A stretch of 64,000 nucleotides of DNA, from positions 141,922 through 205,921 of the forward strand of contig JAUCDD010000019.1 in NCBI GenBank assembly GCA_034675505.1, read 5' to 3'. The stretch's first letter is position 1; each line of letters begins with the position of its first letter. The notes beneath the pieces are model-generated. The model did no database searches, was not told the origin of the DNA, and saw only the letters and a list, made by a program, of their open reading frames with translations. This stretch comes from Melaminivora sp034675505 (GTDB lineage: Bacteria > Pseudomonadota > Gammaproteobacteria > Burkholderiales > Burkholderiaceae_C). The position numbers were made by a program, and so were the translations under genes. Positions 44,308 through 54,672 of this stretch are shown one piece after another.

Positions 44308-45423
44308 TCAACCCAGTCGCAGCGTGTCGGCGTACCCCGTCATCTCCAGGTACCCCCGCCCCACCTCGCGCCCCTGCCCATCCAGCAGCCGGCACAGGCC
44401 CTCCCAATAAATTGCGCCCGTCGAGGCCCGGCTGTCCAGCTCCTGCGCGTCCAGCAACGCCTGCACGGTGAAGCGCCCGCCGGGCGTATCGACGCGCCAA
44501 TCCACCGGATAGGTCGCGCCACTCGCGCCGCTGGTCCAGCGCCGCAGCGGCGTCCACGTCACCTCGTCACTGCCAAAGATGCGCGCCTGCGCCTCGCCCG
44601 CGCGGCGCAGCGAGCCACCGGCCCAGAGCTGGTTGCCATCCGAACGCCGCAGACTGAACGCGGTGAGCGCGCCGCCATCCGCCAGATTCATGCCGATCCA
44701 GTCCCAGCCCACCGCCTGCGGATGCATCAGCGCCTCGCTCCACTCGTGGTCCATCCACGCGCGGTTGTCGGGCGCGGGCAGTCCAGCCGCGATGGCGATG
44801 CGCTGCCCGCCCACCGCGATGGCGCCGCTCACCGCCAGTTGCGGCTGGCTGACGTAGTAGCTCGCCTGGCTGGCATCCGGCCCCTTGCGCGACAGCCCGG
44901 CCTGGCCCTGCAGCAGCACCGGCTGCGTGCTGGTGCATTGCAAATCCAGCGCAAAGCCATCGGCCTGCGCGCGGATGGCCCAGCGGCTGTGGCCCGGCAC
45001 ATCGGCCAGTTGCGCGCGCGCCAGCGACCAATCGTGCAGCCGGATGCGCGCATCGTCCTCATCCGCGCCGGCAACGCCAAAGCCCGCGCGCGCGATGCGC
45101 TGGTCGTGCCACTGGCGCGCGCCCTGCACATCCGTAAGCGCTGCGTGCGCAAAAATCAACTGCCGCGCCGCAAAGGCCGAGCGCATGCCCTGCGCCACAT
45201 CGACGCGTGAGCGAAAAAACGTGATCTGAAAGCCCCACAGCCGCCCATCCTCGCTGCGCGCCTGGCCGGTGATGTACCACCACTCGGTGCGCAAGTCCGG
45301 GTGGCTGCCGTGGTCGCGCGGAAAGGCCAGCACGCGCGGCGCCAAGGCCAGCGCCGGCGCGCGCCAGCCCAGCAGGCCGGTCGCGGTGGCCAGCATGAGC
45401 TGCCGCCGTGCCAGGACAATCAT
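44308..45423 (-). CDS. AttH/CrtC-like lipocalin-fold protein (exported)
   Basis: 371 residues. N-terminus MIVLARRQLMLATATGLLGW carries a twin-arginine-like pair and a hydrophobic stretch ending near LALAPR, so export is likely. Family blocks: HPDLRTEWWYITGQARSEDG, WGFQITFFRSRV, FAHAALTDVQGARQWHDQRI, ASYYVSQPQLAVSGAIAVGG, AWMDHEWSEALMHPQAVGWD and WIGMNLADGGALTAFSLRRS, as in AttH and carotenoid 1,2-hydratase-type proteins. AttH proteins normally sit beside an ABC ATPase and FtsX-type permease; here those genes are 12 kb away, beyond the island. Start codon overlaps the synthase stop (TGATG). Role probably lipid or isoprenoid handling at the envelope; not proven. Confidence 0.88.
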   Translation of the reverse strand: MIVLARRQLMLATATGLLGWRAPALALAPRVLAFPRDHGSHPDLRTEWWYITGQARSEDGRLWGFQITFFRSRVDVAQGMRSAFAARQLIFAHAALTDVQGARQWHDQRIARAGFGVAGADEDDARIRLHDWSLARAQLADVPGHSRWAIRAQADGFALDLQCTSTQPVLLQGQAGLSRKGPDASQASYYVSQPQLAVSGAIAVGGQRIAIAAGLPAPDNRAWMDHEWSEALMHPQAVGWDWIGMNLADGGALTAFSLRRSDGNQLWAGGSLRRAGEAQARIFGSDEVTWTPLRRWTSGASGATYPVDWRVDTPGGRFTVQALLDAQELDSRASTGAIYWEGLCRLLDGQGREVGRGYLEMTGYADTLRLG

Positions 45424-46477
45424 CAGCGGGTCAAGGCATCGATGCGCGAGCGCGCCGCCGCGCAGTCGCCCACCACGCGCTGCACCCAGGCCTCGTCGTG
45501 GTAGGTGGGCAGGTAGCGCTCGCCCGAATCGCACAGCAGCGACAGGATGGAGCCGCTCTCGCCCCGCTCCCGCATCTCGCACGCCAGACGCAGCATGGCG
45601 ACGAAGTTGGTGCCGGTGGACGGCCCCACGCGCCGGCCCAGCAGGCTGGATAGCGCACGCATGGCGGCGATCGACTCGTCGTCCGCCACCTCCTCCATGC
45701 GGTCCACCAGCGTGCGGATGAAGCTCGGCTCCACGCGCGGGCGGCCTATGCCCTCGATGCGCGAGCCGGGCGCCGTCAGCGTCCCGTCGCCCGTGCGGTG
45801 ATACGCGCCGAACACCGAGCCGGCCGGGTCCGCCACGCACACCTGGGTGCCATACATCTGAAAGCGCACATAGCGACCGATCGTCGCGCTGGTGCCGCCC
45901 GTGCCCGCGCCCACCACGATCCAGCGCGGCAGCGGATGGCGCTCGCGCTGCATCTGCGTGAACATGCTCTCGGCAATATTGTTGTTGCCGCGCCAGTCGG
46001 TGGCGCGCTCGGCGTAGGTGAACTGGTCCATGTAATGCCCACCCGTCTCCGCCGCCACGGCGCGCGCCGCGTCGTACACCTCGTCCGCCGCATCGACGAA
46101 ATGGCAGCGCCCGCCGTAGAACTCGATCAGCGCGATCTTCTCGGCCGACGTCGAGCGCGGCATCACCGCCACGAAGGGCAGGCCCAGCAGCCGGGCGAAG
46201 TAAGCCTCGCTCACCGCCGTGGAGCCGCTGGACGCCTCGACGATGGTCGAACCCTCGCGTATCCAGCCATTGCACAGCGCAAACAGAAACAGCGAACGCG
46301 CCAGCCGGTGCTTCAAGCTCCCGGTGGGGTGGGTGGACTCGTCCTTCAGGTACAGGTCGATGCCGGCGGCGGCGTAGGCGGGCAGGGGCAGGGGATCAGG
46401 TGGGTGTCGGCGCTGCGGTGGTAGTCGGCTTCGATGCGGGCGATGGCGGAGGGGAGCCAGGTGGCGGGGGATGTCAT
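45423..46477 (-). pseudogene. PLP-dependent cysteine synthase family protein, frameshifted near N-terminus
   Basis: Beta-replacing PLP enzyme, about 351 residues when repaired. MTSPATWLPSAIARIEADYH (start 46477), then after a missing C in the G4 run 46391-46394 (minus strand C4, expected C5) the frame continues LPAYAAAGIDLYLKDESTHP. PLP lysine in PTGSLKHRLARS; EASSGSTAVSEAYFARLLGL and VGAGTGGTSATIGRYVRF are the phosphate-binding loops. This is the same branch as eukaryote-type cystathionine beta-synthase-like/CysK2 proteins rather than canonical CysK. Co-transcribed with the AttH-like gene. The homopolymer break is probably a sequencing error. Confidence 0.85.
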
Positions 46478-46598
46478 GGCGAGATTGTGTTTGGGCGTAC
46501 GGCAACAGTTATTCAGAAAGTTTTCACTCAGCGTCCGACAGGCCTTCATGTTGGACTGGCCCTGGTCAGGGGCCGCCACATTCAACATGCGGTTGCAC

Positions 46599-49500
46599 TC
46601 ATACCAACGCCTGAAACAGCTTCTTCAGGTAAGCCCTGGCGCCATCTTCCATAAAGAGCACGTTGCGGCTTTCCAGGTCGGCTTTCTTTGCCGGGTCGCC
46701 GACGTTGAGCAAGTCGGCAAACTTCGTCGGCGAGAGGATGAAGGCGTTCAAGACCAGCGGCGCTTCTCCTGCCTTGGCCTGCGTGGCCAGTGTCGTCTCC
46801 AGGGTCTTTACTTCTTTGTACAGCCCCAGCTTGGGATGCGAAAGGTCGAGATGGCGCAGCCCCTTCGGATCGACAAAAGTCAACCACTGCTTGCCGCTGG
46901 ACTCATCCACCAGCCACAGCAGGAAGTCCGGATAAAAGTTGCCCGCCAAGGCGAAGCCCAGGCCTTTTTCTTCCCGATCCGCATTGCGCAGCAGGTACAG
47001 GCTGCGCGGGCCAATCGCTTCTTTGCCCTCCGGCGAGTTGTAGAACGCTTCAAGATCGCGCACGAACATCACTTCGCTCGTTGCACCAAGGCCCAAGGGC
47101 TTGAGCTTCAAAGGAACGAGATCTTTGTCTCCATCCCGCTCGAAGCCGAACAACGGGTAAAACAAATGCCGGTTGAAGCTGATCGCCACCATGTGCGGCG
47201 CGTTCCATTGGCTCGCCTCGCCGATCTGACCGTGCGCCACCAGCTTCTGCAGCACTTGCAGCTTCTTCTGGTACTCCAGACCGTCGTCGCTGTTTTCGAT
47301 CTCGAACTGATACTCCTTGAGCATCGACCCATGTTCCTCATCGATATGGGTGATGTCGTAGAACTGGCCCTCGTAGCCCGTCTTCAGCGCCTTGTAGAAG
47401 CGGTCGGTGTAATCGGTCAACAGTCGCAGCAGGATGTCTTCCTGCTTCCGAATGTCGGCAAAGGTCGTCACGTTCAGTTCCGCCTTTGGCACGAACAGCG
47501 TGTACCAGTCCTGCTCGCCCTCGCAGAAGTCGATCAGCTTGTGCCGCTCCAGCCGCAGGTTGCTCCAGCTGCGCTGCAACTTGCAATCCTGCAAGGCCAG
47601 ATAGATGCGATCCCAATCAAAAGCCGGCAGCAGCGTCTGATTCAGCTTGCCCTGATTGCGCGTTTCTGTCGTGGAGACCGTGCTCTTGTCCTTGCTGGAT
47701 AGTGCTTCGACACGCGGGTACAGATCGAGCACCACATGCGGCAACTTGATCTTGGGTTTGCCCGTTGCTTTGTCTATGAATTGCTCTGGAAACTCGTAAA
47801 GCGTGGGGAACACCTTGCGCTTGAACCCCAGTTTCTGGTTGTCCTTGTAGCCATCCTTGAGCATCAAAGTCCTGAGCTTGCCCTTGGGCAGGTTGGCCTG
47901 GGTTTTGAACTCTAATGTCAGCACTTCATCACTGGGCGTGATGCCTTCCTCGCGCAGGTAATCCTTGAACGCAGCCATATAGCTGGCGCGCACGCCAAAG
48001 ATGTTCAGCGCCTCCAGCTTGTCCAGGTGCACGCCCTTGGGACTATCGTGCGGCAAGCTGCGCTTGAGTGAAAAGCCCTTGCCCTTCAGGCGCACGCCAC
48101 GCCCGAACAACTGGATGATCTGCGAGCCTTCGCCCTGGCCCATGTTGAGCAGACCCATGGTCGAGACGCGCCAACTGCTCCAGCCCTCGGTGAACTTGCG
48201 CGAGCCGATCAGCACGTTCAGGCGGCTGTCCTTGTCGTTCAGCGTGCCGAACAGCGCGCCACCGAAGTCGTCGCGTTCGCTGTCAAAAGCCTCCCCGCTC
48301 TCAGCCATGGCGAAAAAGCCCGCATCGTCGCCGATGTTGATGAGGCCAAAGGGCTCCGCATCGCCCACGCGCAAGGCCAGCTCACCCTTGCTGTTTTTGA
48401 TGTTGACGAGCTTCAGCCGCTGGCGGGCCGGGGCATTGAATACGCGCAGCAAAATGTCGCCATATAGCTCGTCCACACGACCGCTGAAGCCCATCAGGGG
48501 CGTGAAGCGTCCACTGAAGATGTTGTTGCCCCTGGCGTCCAGGATCTGCGCCCGGTCAGCGATCAAGTCGGCCAGCCAGGTCTTGATCTGCGCGTCGCTG
48601 TTCAGAAAGCCGGCGAGAAAATTCACCACTTCCAGAATGTCCGACTCCTCGCCCGACACCGTATTGCCGACAAACACCCACAGCGGCTTTTCGATGTTGA
48701 AGTCAGCGAGCTTGTCGCGGTGCGTGCTCCACAGCCACAGCTGCTGGTAATACGAAAGCAGACAGGCCGTGAAGTATTTGCGGGCGTTGTCCGCCTGCGC
48801 GTAGGCATCGCCATTCATGTTGAGGATCAGCGACTCCTTGCCGTAGCCGTCCTCATAGAAGAACTTGTACGAGTAATCGAACAGGATGCACTTGGCGTAA
48901 ATCTCGCGCGTCGCGGTGATGCGCGCGCGGCGCTTGTCCTCGGAGGTCAGCGCGAGTTGCGCCTTCTGCCCATCGTCCAGGCTGCGCAGGCTGGTCGTGC
49001 CGAATAGCATTTTGGCGCGCTTTTTCTGGATGTCTTCCTCCGCCACCGCCACGGTCATGCCCTTGGCCACCGCCTGCCCGAAGGTGGCCGAGTACTCGAA
49101 AGCAAAGCCGCCGCGCACCAGCGCATCGCGCCGCGCCATCCATGCGCCCGCCGCCGTGCCGGTGCCGCGATGCCCTTCGTCCACCAGCACCAGGTTGTTG
49201 CCCTCGAAGGCATCCACGGCCACAGTCTTGTCGCCCATCTCGTCGCCCAGCTTGTTGATGTCGATGATCTCGATGGTGCCGCGCGCCGGGCTTTGCGCCT
49301 TGTTGAAGAACTGGGAGAAGCCGAAGCCGGACAACCCCAGCTCCTCCAAGTGCTGGCGGCTTAACCCCTCGTTGGGCGTGAGCAGGATGATCTTGTCGGG
49401 GTAGTGGCCGCTGCGCCCCGCCTGGAAGTAATGCAGGTACTGCTTGATGTTGACGTGCAGCAGCAGCGTCTTGCCACTGCCGGTGGCGTTCCAGAAGGCG

Positions 49501-49988
49501 ATCTTGTTCAGGTCATCGGCCTCGAAATCACGGAGCGGCTCTGCACCCGGATCAAGGCGGTAGCGCGCCATTTCCTCATTCAGGCCGTCGAGCAAATCCT
49601 GGCGGTGGTTGAAGTACCAGTCCAGATACAGCTCGGTGAACAGCAACGAGAGGTACTGGAAGTACTTCATCCGCAGATCAAAGCCTTCCAGCTTGTTGCG
49701 CTGGGCGGTGATGGCCTGCCAATGGGCGACGACATTCAGGTCATAGCGCCGCAAGTCGGCCTCGGGCAGCTTGTTGGGGTCGAACAGGCCTCGGGTCAGC
49801 TCATGGAAGAACCTGGTCTGGCCGTCCTCGTCGATGCCCTCGAAGCGGTCATCGCCCAACCGCATCTTGAGTGCCGAAAGCTGGCCACCCTGAAAAAAGC
49901 CCAACACCCAGCGGTTGAGCACCAATTCCTGGTGAAAACTGCGCTTTTTTCCGGTGACCTTCTTGGGTGATTTAGTCTTGGTTGCCAC
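46599..49988 (-). CDS. Type III restriction-like helicase-nuclease (Res subunit)
   Basis: 1,129 residues, from a GTG at 49988 with AGGAGG upstream, overlapping the preceding gene by 17 nt. SF2 helicase core: Walker A FWNATGSGKTLLLHV (ATGSGKT at 168-174), motif II LVLVDEGHRGTG (DEGH at 270-273), EYSATFGQAVAKG (motif III), GSRKFTEGWSSWRVSTMGLL (motif V) and IIQLFGRGVRLKGKG (motif VI). The C-terminus has NFYPDFLLWL and TFVDPKGL (about 1025-1050), a PD-(D/E)XK-type nuclease signature. This is the layout of type III Res proteins that translocate on DNA and cut with the methyltransferase. Last gene of the island operon; a weak GGCCC/GGGCC hairpin follows. Confidence 0.9.
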   Translation of the reverse strand: MATKTKSPKKVTGKKRSFHQELVLNRWVLGFFQGGQLSALKMRLGDDRFEGIDEDGQTRFFHELTRGLFDPNKLPEADLRRYDLNVVAHWQAITAQRNKLEGFDLRMKYFQYLSLLFTELYLDWYFNHRQDLLDGLNEEMARYRLDPGAEPLRDFEADDLNKIAFWNATGSGKTLLLHVNIKQYLHYFQAGRSGHYPDKIILLTPNEGLSRQHLEELGLSGFGFSQFFNKAQSPARGTIEIIDINKLGDEMGDKTVAVDAFEGNNLVLVDEGHRGTGTAAGAWMARRDALVRGGFAFEYSATFGQAVAKGMTVAVAEEDIQKKRAKMLFGTTSLRSLDDGQKAQLALTSEDKRRARITATREIYAKCILFDYSYKFFYEDGYGKESLILNMNGDAYAQADNARKYFTACLLSYYQQLWLWSTHRDKLADFNIEKPLWVFVGNTVSGEESDILEVVNFLAGFLNSDAQIKTWLADLIADRAQILDARGNNIFSGRFTPLMGFSGRVDELYGDILLRVFNAPARQRLKLVNIKNSKGELALRVGDAEPFGLINIGDDAGFFAMAESGEAFDSERDDFGGALFGTLNDKDSRLNVLIGSRKFTEGWSSWRVSTMGLLNMGQGEGSQIIQLFGRGVRLKGKGFSLKRSLPHDSPKGVHLDKLEALNIFGVRASYMAAFKDYLREEGITPSDEVLTLEFKTQANLPKGKLRTLMLKDGYKDNQKLGFKRKVFPTLYEFPEQFIDKATGKPKIKLPHVVLDLYPRVEALSSKDKSTVSTTETRNQGKLNQTLLPAFDWDRIYLALQDCKLQRSWSNLRLERHKLIDFCEGEQDWYTLFVPKAELNVTTFADIRKQEDILLRLLTDYTDRFYKALKTGYEGQFYDITHIDEEHGSMLKEYQFEIENSDDGLEYQKKLQVLQKLVAHGQIGEASQWNAPHMVAISFNRHLFYPLFGFERDGDKDLVPLKLKPLGLGATSEVMFVRDLEAFYNSPEGKEAIGPRSLYLLRNADREEKGLGFALAGNFYPDFLLWLVDESSGKQWLTFVDPKGLRHLDLSHPKLGLYKEVKTLETTLATQAKAGEAPLVLNAFILSPTKFADLLNVGDPAKKADLESRNVLFMEDGARAYLKKLFQALV

Positions 49989-51069
49989 CGCCGGCCTCCT
50001 GTGGATTCAGCGCCATCGCCAAGCGAATGGCGTCCGCCTCGCGGGCCAGCTCAGCGCGCAGGGTTTCTTCGCTGGGCAGCACCAGCTTGTAGCGGCTGGC
50101 AAACAATTGCTCGCTGCCGTTGAGCACCGAATAGCGCACCACCGACTGGTCTTTGTCCTCGCACAGCAAAATTCCCACCGTGGGGTTGTCGCCGTCACCG
50201 CGCTTCAAGTCGTCGTACATGCGCACATACATGTCCATCTGCCCGATGTCTTGATGCGTCAGCTCGCTGGTCTTGAGGTCAATCAGCACAAAGCACTTGA
50301 GCAGATAGTTGTAGAACACCAGATCTATGTAGAAATCCTTGCTTTCGGTGCTCACGCGCTGCTGGCGCGCCACAAAGGCAAAACCCTTGCCCAGCTCCAG
50401 CAAAAAGGCTTGCAGCTTGTCTATCAAGCCCTGCTCCAGCCCCGCCTCCAGCAGCTTGCCACTGCCGGGCAGGCCCAAAAACTCCAACATCACCGGATCG
50501 CGCACGAAAGCGCGGGGGGATTGTTCCAGCGCGGCCAGCTTTTGCTGCGCCTCGGTTGCCACGGCGGCCTTGTCCTGGCTGAGCAGCAAACGCTCGTAAA
50601 ACAGCGTGCTCATCTGCCGCTCTAGCGCACGTGAGCTCCAGTTTTGCTCGGCCGCCTCGTGCATGTACCACTGGCGGGCCTCCTCTTTTTCTACGCGGGT
50701 GAGCAGGCGGTAGTGCGTCCAGCTCAATTCGGAACGCACCGCGTCCCAAATTGGAAAGGCCTGAAAAAACGCGCGCATGTGGCGCAAGTTGCGCTCATCA
50801 AAGCCCCTGCCGAACTCGGCGGTGAGCTGCCCGGCCAGCATGGGCAGTAGGCGCTTGCCATAAGCCGCACGCGCTGCGCCGCCCTGTTCAAATTCCAAAA
50901 TATGCCGCCCCACCTGCCAGCAGGTTTGCACCTGTATCACGTCCACCGCACGTAAAACGCGCTGGCGCGCATCGGCAATGAGTGCGCGCAACTGGCCCAC
51001 CAAGGGCATCAATTGGTCACTGACCTCGTGACCAATCGTTGCAGGTGGCTGATTGGGTTTTTGCGCCAT
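49972..51069 (-). CDS. DUF1016 / YhcG-like PD-(D/E)XK nuclease
   Basis: 365 residues from the ATG at 51069, overlapping the methyltransferase stop (TGATG). N-terminal DUF1016 helical domain (VDVIQVQTCWQVGRHILEFE, YGKRLLPMLAGQLTAEFGRG, DERNLRHMRAFFQAFPIW, ELSWTHYRLLTRVEKEEARQ) and C-terminal nuclease domain with TESKDFYIDLVFYNYLLKCF and VLIDLKTSELTHQDIGQMDM (Asp249, Asp264-x-Lys266). DUF1016 proteins are often found near or inside restriction systems. Its place between the methyltransferase and Res genes suggests it is part of the system, not a passenger. Confidence 0.93.
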   Translation of the reverse strand: MAQKPNQPPATIGHEVSDQLMPLVGQLRALIADARQRVLRAVDVIQVQTCWQVGRHILEFEQGGAARAAYGKRLLPMLAGQLTAEFGRGFDERNLRHMRAFFQAFPIWDAVRSELSWTHYRLLTRVEKEEARQWYMHEAAEQNWSSRALERQMSTLFYERLLLSQDKAAVATEAQQKLAALEQSPRAFVRDPVMLEFLGLPGSGKLLEAGLEQGLIDKLQAFLLELGKGFAFVARQQRVSTESKDFYIDLVFYNYLLKCFVLIDLKTSELTHQDIGQMDMYVRMYDDLKRGDGDNPTVGILLCEDKDQSVVRYSVLNGSEQLFASRYKLVLPSEETLRAELAREADAIRLAMALNPQEAGGGNQD

Positions 51070-54000
51070 CACACGTCCTCCACGGAGAACATGCGCTCCA
51101 GAAACTCCGGCTCGATCTGGCGCAGCTTGAGCACGCGGGTGGCGCCGCCTTCCTCTGCCGTCTGCGTCAGCACGGTGGGGATGTTGTGGTCGCCGTTGAT
51201 ATAGACCACGTCGAACTCGTTGTCCGCCGGGTTGATAGCCAGCTTGTCGCAGAGCTTGGCGACGCCTTCGTAGTCGAGCACATCGCAGTCGCGCCACAGC
51301 ACCAGGCAGCTTTCACCCGGGTTGGAACCATTGCCTGGCAGCGTGCCGGTGACGGTGACAAAGCCGCGCTGCGGCTGCGCGTCGATGTGCTTGACGCGCA
51401 GGCCGATCAGGTAATTGAAGGTTTCGACCAGATCGATTTTTCGGGCTTCGTATGCGCCTGCCGAATCCACGGCGATGTTGAGCTGGTAATCAAAGGGCTT
51501 TCTGAAATCTTCCACCGACAGCAGCGAGCCCCGGCTTTCCACATCCAGCAGATAGTTGAGCAGGTAGTCGTCGCGGGCAGGCTGTGGCAGGGCGCTCAGC
51601 AGATCGCCCTGGGCGGCGGTGCGGCGCAGTTGCAGGTTGTTCAGGGTGTCTTCGTGGCTTTCGAGCTTGAGGACTTTGAAGCAGTGAGAAATGCCTGAGT
51701 TGTCGGATGTTGGCTTTCCGTCATTCCAGCTACCAGAGAAAACTGCTTTCTGTAAACGTGATTTGATCACCGTATCAAAATACTCGCCCTGTTCGATAAG
51801 AACGTACTTTCGATTACCGCTATCTACGCGGTTCATGTTGATGACAGCGTGGGCAGTTGTTCCTGAGCCAGCAAAGTAATCGAGGACAAACGATTCATTG
51901 CCTGCTCCCGTTACTCGCAAACAATCCTCGACCGCATAAATGGATTTTGGATATGAGAATACGTTGTACTCAGTGAAGTATTTTTTTAAATAACCAGTGC
52001 CATGCTCGGTTGCCGAATATTTTGCATCAATCCAATTCGTAAGCGGCAATACACCCTCTGAATCCGGGCGAAATTTGTAATAGATGGTCACCACTCCATC
52101 TTCGATCTTGTACTTGTAATCGCTGGGCTTTGTCCTCAACGCATCAGGCTGACCACGCCAAGTTCGATGGGTACCAGCGTCATCAATCGGGTAGACAACA
52201 ATTTCCCCCTCTTTTGGTGACTCATGGATATGCCAGATTTTCTGTTGGTCGTCATATTCCATTGTGGGAGTACGCATCGTGTCGCCAGAGATGTATATGG
52301 GGTAGTAAAGAGAGGGGCGATCTTTCTGCTCAGAGTTTGAGCCGCGCTTGCGGAACAGCTCCCACATATACATCCTGCCATCGGCATCGCGATGTTTATA
52401 TCGCGCATTCTGTTTGTCGCTACGAGGAAGGCTTTCAATGACCGCCTGAGATGTGCTTTTGGCGAAGATTGCATACTCGTGTGACTGTGCAAAGCCTTGG
52501 GGGAGTGGCCGTCCAGATGGGTTGATCCGGATTGCTACTGTTCCAGCGATGTTGTTTCTTCCAAAATTCTCTTCGAGGATGAAATTCAACTCTCTATATT
52601 GATAGTCGTCGATGGTTGCCACCAAAACACCGTCGGCGCGCAGCAACTTTTTTCCTAACTTGATTCGGTCATCCATTAGCGAAACCCAAGAAGAGCTTCT
52701 ATAGCCGTTCTTATAGCTAATCGGACCTGCATCAGTGTTGTATGGAGGATCTATGTAGATTGATTGTATTTTTTCCTTCAAGCTGTAACTCAAAATATTC
52801 AGGCCTTGAAAATTGTCGCTGTGGACAAGCAGCCCATTGAGCTGAGCATCCAAATTATCGATGCCTTCTATTAATTTCCGCTTGAAATCATTATCAAAAA
52901 GTGTTGTGTCCACCATCCGATACGGCGCAGTCTTCAAGTCCTCCAGTGTCCCCGGCGCATCGCCATCCCGAATGCCCAGCTGCTTCCACCGTGCCCACTG
53001 CCGCTCGTTCGCCATCACTTCTGGCCACAGCGCCTCCGGCACCCGATCCAGCGTGATGCAGTAATGGCTGGAGACCACGAACTTCTTTTTCAGCCACAGC
53101 TTCTTCTGGAAGTCTTCCAACTGCGCCAGGAAGGTAATCAGCTCCAGCGCGATACTGCGCAGGCACTGGATCATCCGCAGGTTTTTTTTTCGATGTCCGC
53201 AAACGCGCCGGCGTTCTGCACATCGTCCAGGTGCATGACTTCGTTCTTGATATAGAAGTCCAGCTCACGGCGCAAAAAGCCGCCCAGGTCTTTATGGATG
53301 AAGTAATCCGCCGTGTTCTTGGTGGTGTAGGCACTCAGGTGCTTTTCCAGCAGGGTGCGCTGGGGGTTTTTCTCGGTGGGCGCGCGCTGCCCCAGCGCCA
53401 GCCAGCGGGCTTTGACGGCGGCGTCCGAAAGCACGGCCTCGACGGCCTTGGCCACCAGCGCTTCCTGCCGGGTGCCTTTGGGCTGGGCGGCATATTCAAA
53501 GCGGATGACCAGCTCCTGCTTGCTGCCGCTGCCCCCGTTCTGGCCCGCGATTTCCTCCACGGGCACCAGGTTTTCTTCGACCTCGTCGCCGTTGTCGTCC
53601 AGCCGGATGATGGTCTTAGCCGTCACCAGGGCAAAGCGGCGTTCCTTGTCGTTGTCCTTGCGGTTGTCCTTGGCGGTGTCAGCGGCGGCGAGGCGGAAAT
53701 GCACCATGCGGCCATCGTCGAGCTTGAAGCTGTAATTGCTGAAGTTCTCCCCGTTCTTGGTGTAGTACTGATCCTTGTTGGCCCAGTGCAGCATCACCTC
53801 TTCGCCCGCGTAGGGGATGGCGTAGGTGTCCCCCTTGTAACGGCGCTGGCTGATGAAGTCGCCGTCCTGGTAGTAGCGCGAGAAGAAAGTGAGCAGGTGC
53901 GAGAACACGGCGTTTTCGTGTTCGCTGGCGCTGGTGCTGTACTGCGCCAGCTTCTCGCGCAGCTCCTGCACTTTCGGGACCGTGGCCGGGTCGATACCGT

Positions 54001-54286
54001 CTGCCTGGTATTGCGCTTCCTTCTCCTTCAGTTCGTGTGCCACCTGCTCCTGCTGTGCCGCACCGCCCTGGTGGAGCGCGGTCTGCACCTTCTCGGCCAG
54101 ACGGTTTTGCAGGTAGTCGTTGATCTCGCCCGCGCGGGCATTGAGGATGCGGTAGATGCCGAAGTCCAGCTCCGGGCGGTCGATCTGGAAGATTTCGCGC
54201 AGCTTGGCGACGAGTTCCTGGAATTTCGGGGTCTGCTTGTTGGCCATGGTTTGCCCTGATCTCATGAATGTGGATTCTTCTGTCAT
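51069..54286 (-). pseudogene. Large beta-class DNA methyltransferase (type III Mod-like), frameshifted at a poly-A tract
   Basis: About 1,072 residues when repaired. The N-terminal 370 residues (TPKFQELVAKLREIFQIDRP, FGIYRILNARAGEINDYLQN, FFSRYYQDGDFISQRRY) are of a kind found in methyltransferases of phage-defence operons. Catalytic domain: IQSIYIDPPYNTDAGP (about 510) before FVLDYFAGSGTTAHAVINMN (about 795), the order of beta-class N6-adenine/N4-cytosine enzymes. The DPPY-to-FAGSG interval of about 290 residues includes the target recognition region and has visibly lower GC. Frame is lost at a T9 run (A9 on the coding strand, 53182-53190); ten A restores AFADIEKKNLRMIQCLRSIA. ATG 54286 overlaps the preceding stop (ATGA); ATG 54247 (MANKQTPKF) is an alternative start. 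Confidence 0.87.
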
Positions 54287-54648
54287 GCGACCTGCCAGCG
54301 CACGCTGAACAGCGTCTCGCTGCTGGTCTTTTCCTGCAGGCGCTGCTGGAGCGAGGCGATCAACTCGTCGCGCCGGGCGATGATTTCGTCCTCGACGGCA
54401 AAGATTTCCTGCCGCTGGCGGCGCTGCTTGCGTTCGAGCTCGGACAGTTCGCGCTGGATGGCGTCCTGCTCCTGCAAGGTGGCCGCCTTGCGGGCGTCGC
54501 GCTTCAACTGGTTGATGCGTGCCTTGGTGTTCTTCAGGGCCTCTTCTGCGGCCAGCAGCTTGTCGTCGGCCCAGCGCTCCAGCTTGTCGCGCTCTTCGTT
54601 GAACAGGCGCTGGTTGGCCTCCAGCACTCCTGAAATGGTAGCTACCAC
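54283..54648 (-). CDS. Coiled-coil C-terminal domain of the SNF2-type helicase, split off as a small ORF
   Basis: 121 residues, almost entirely charged coiled coil (NEERDKLERWADDKLLAAEE, KNTKARINQLKRDARKAATL, ELSELERKQRRQRQEIFAVE) ending SETLFSVRWQVA. Large RapA/SNF2-like helicases of restriction operons typically end with such a coiled coil and an LFxxRW motif, so this is best read as the tail of the neighbouring helicase, displaced into another frame by a family-1 repeat at the junction (54632-54672). It may still be translated on its own from the ATG at 54648. An independent small subunit is the alternative. Confidence 0.7.
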   Translation of the reverse strand: MVATISGVLEANQRLFNEERDKLERWADDKLLAAEEALKNTKARINQLKRDARKAATLQEQDAIQRELSELERKQRRQRQEIFAVEDEIIARRDELIASLQQRLQEKTSSETLFSVRWQVA

Positions 54649-54672
54649 CGCTTGCTGGCTATTGGCTAGAAG
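54632..54672 (+). repeat. Family-1-like repeat at the helicase break
   Basis: AAATGGTAGCTACCACCGCT, TGCTGGCTATTGGCTAGAAGC. It brings the TAG stop that ends the long helicase frame (54659) and the ATG that opens the small coiled-coil frame (54648). Confidence 0.5.

Noticed and set aside
46346..46588. Separate small gene upstream of the PLP synthase gene
   Set aside because: Its last part is the true N-terminus of the synthase, cut off by a one-base frameshift at 46391.
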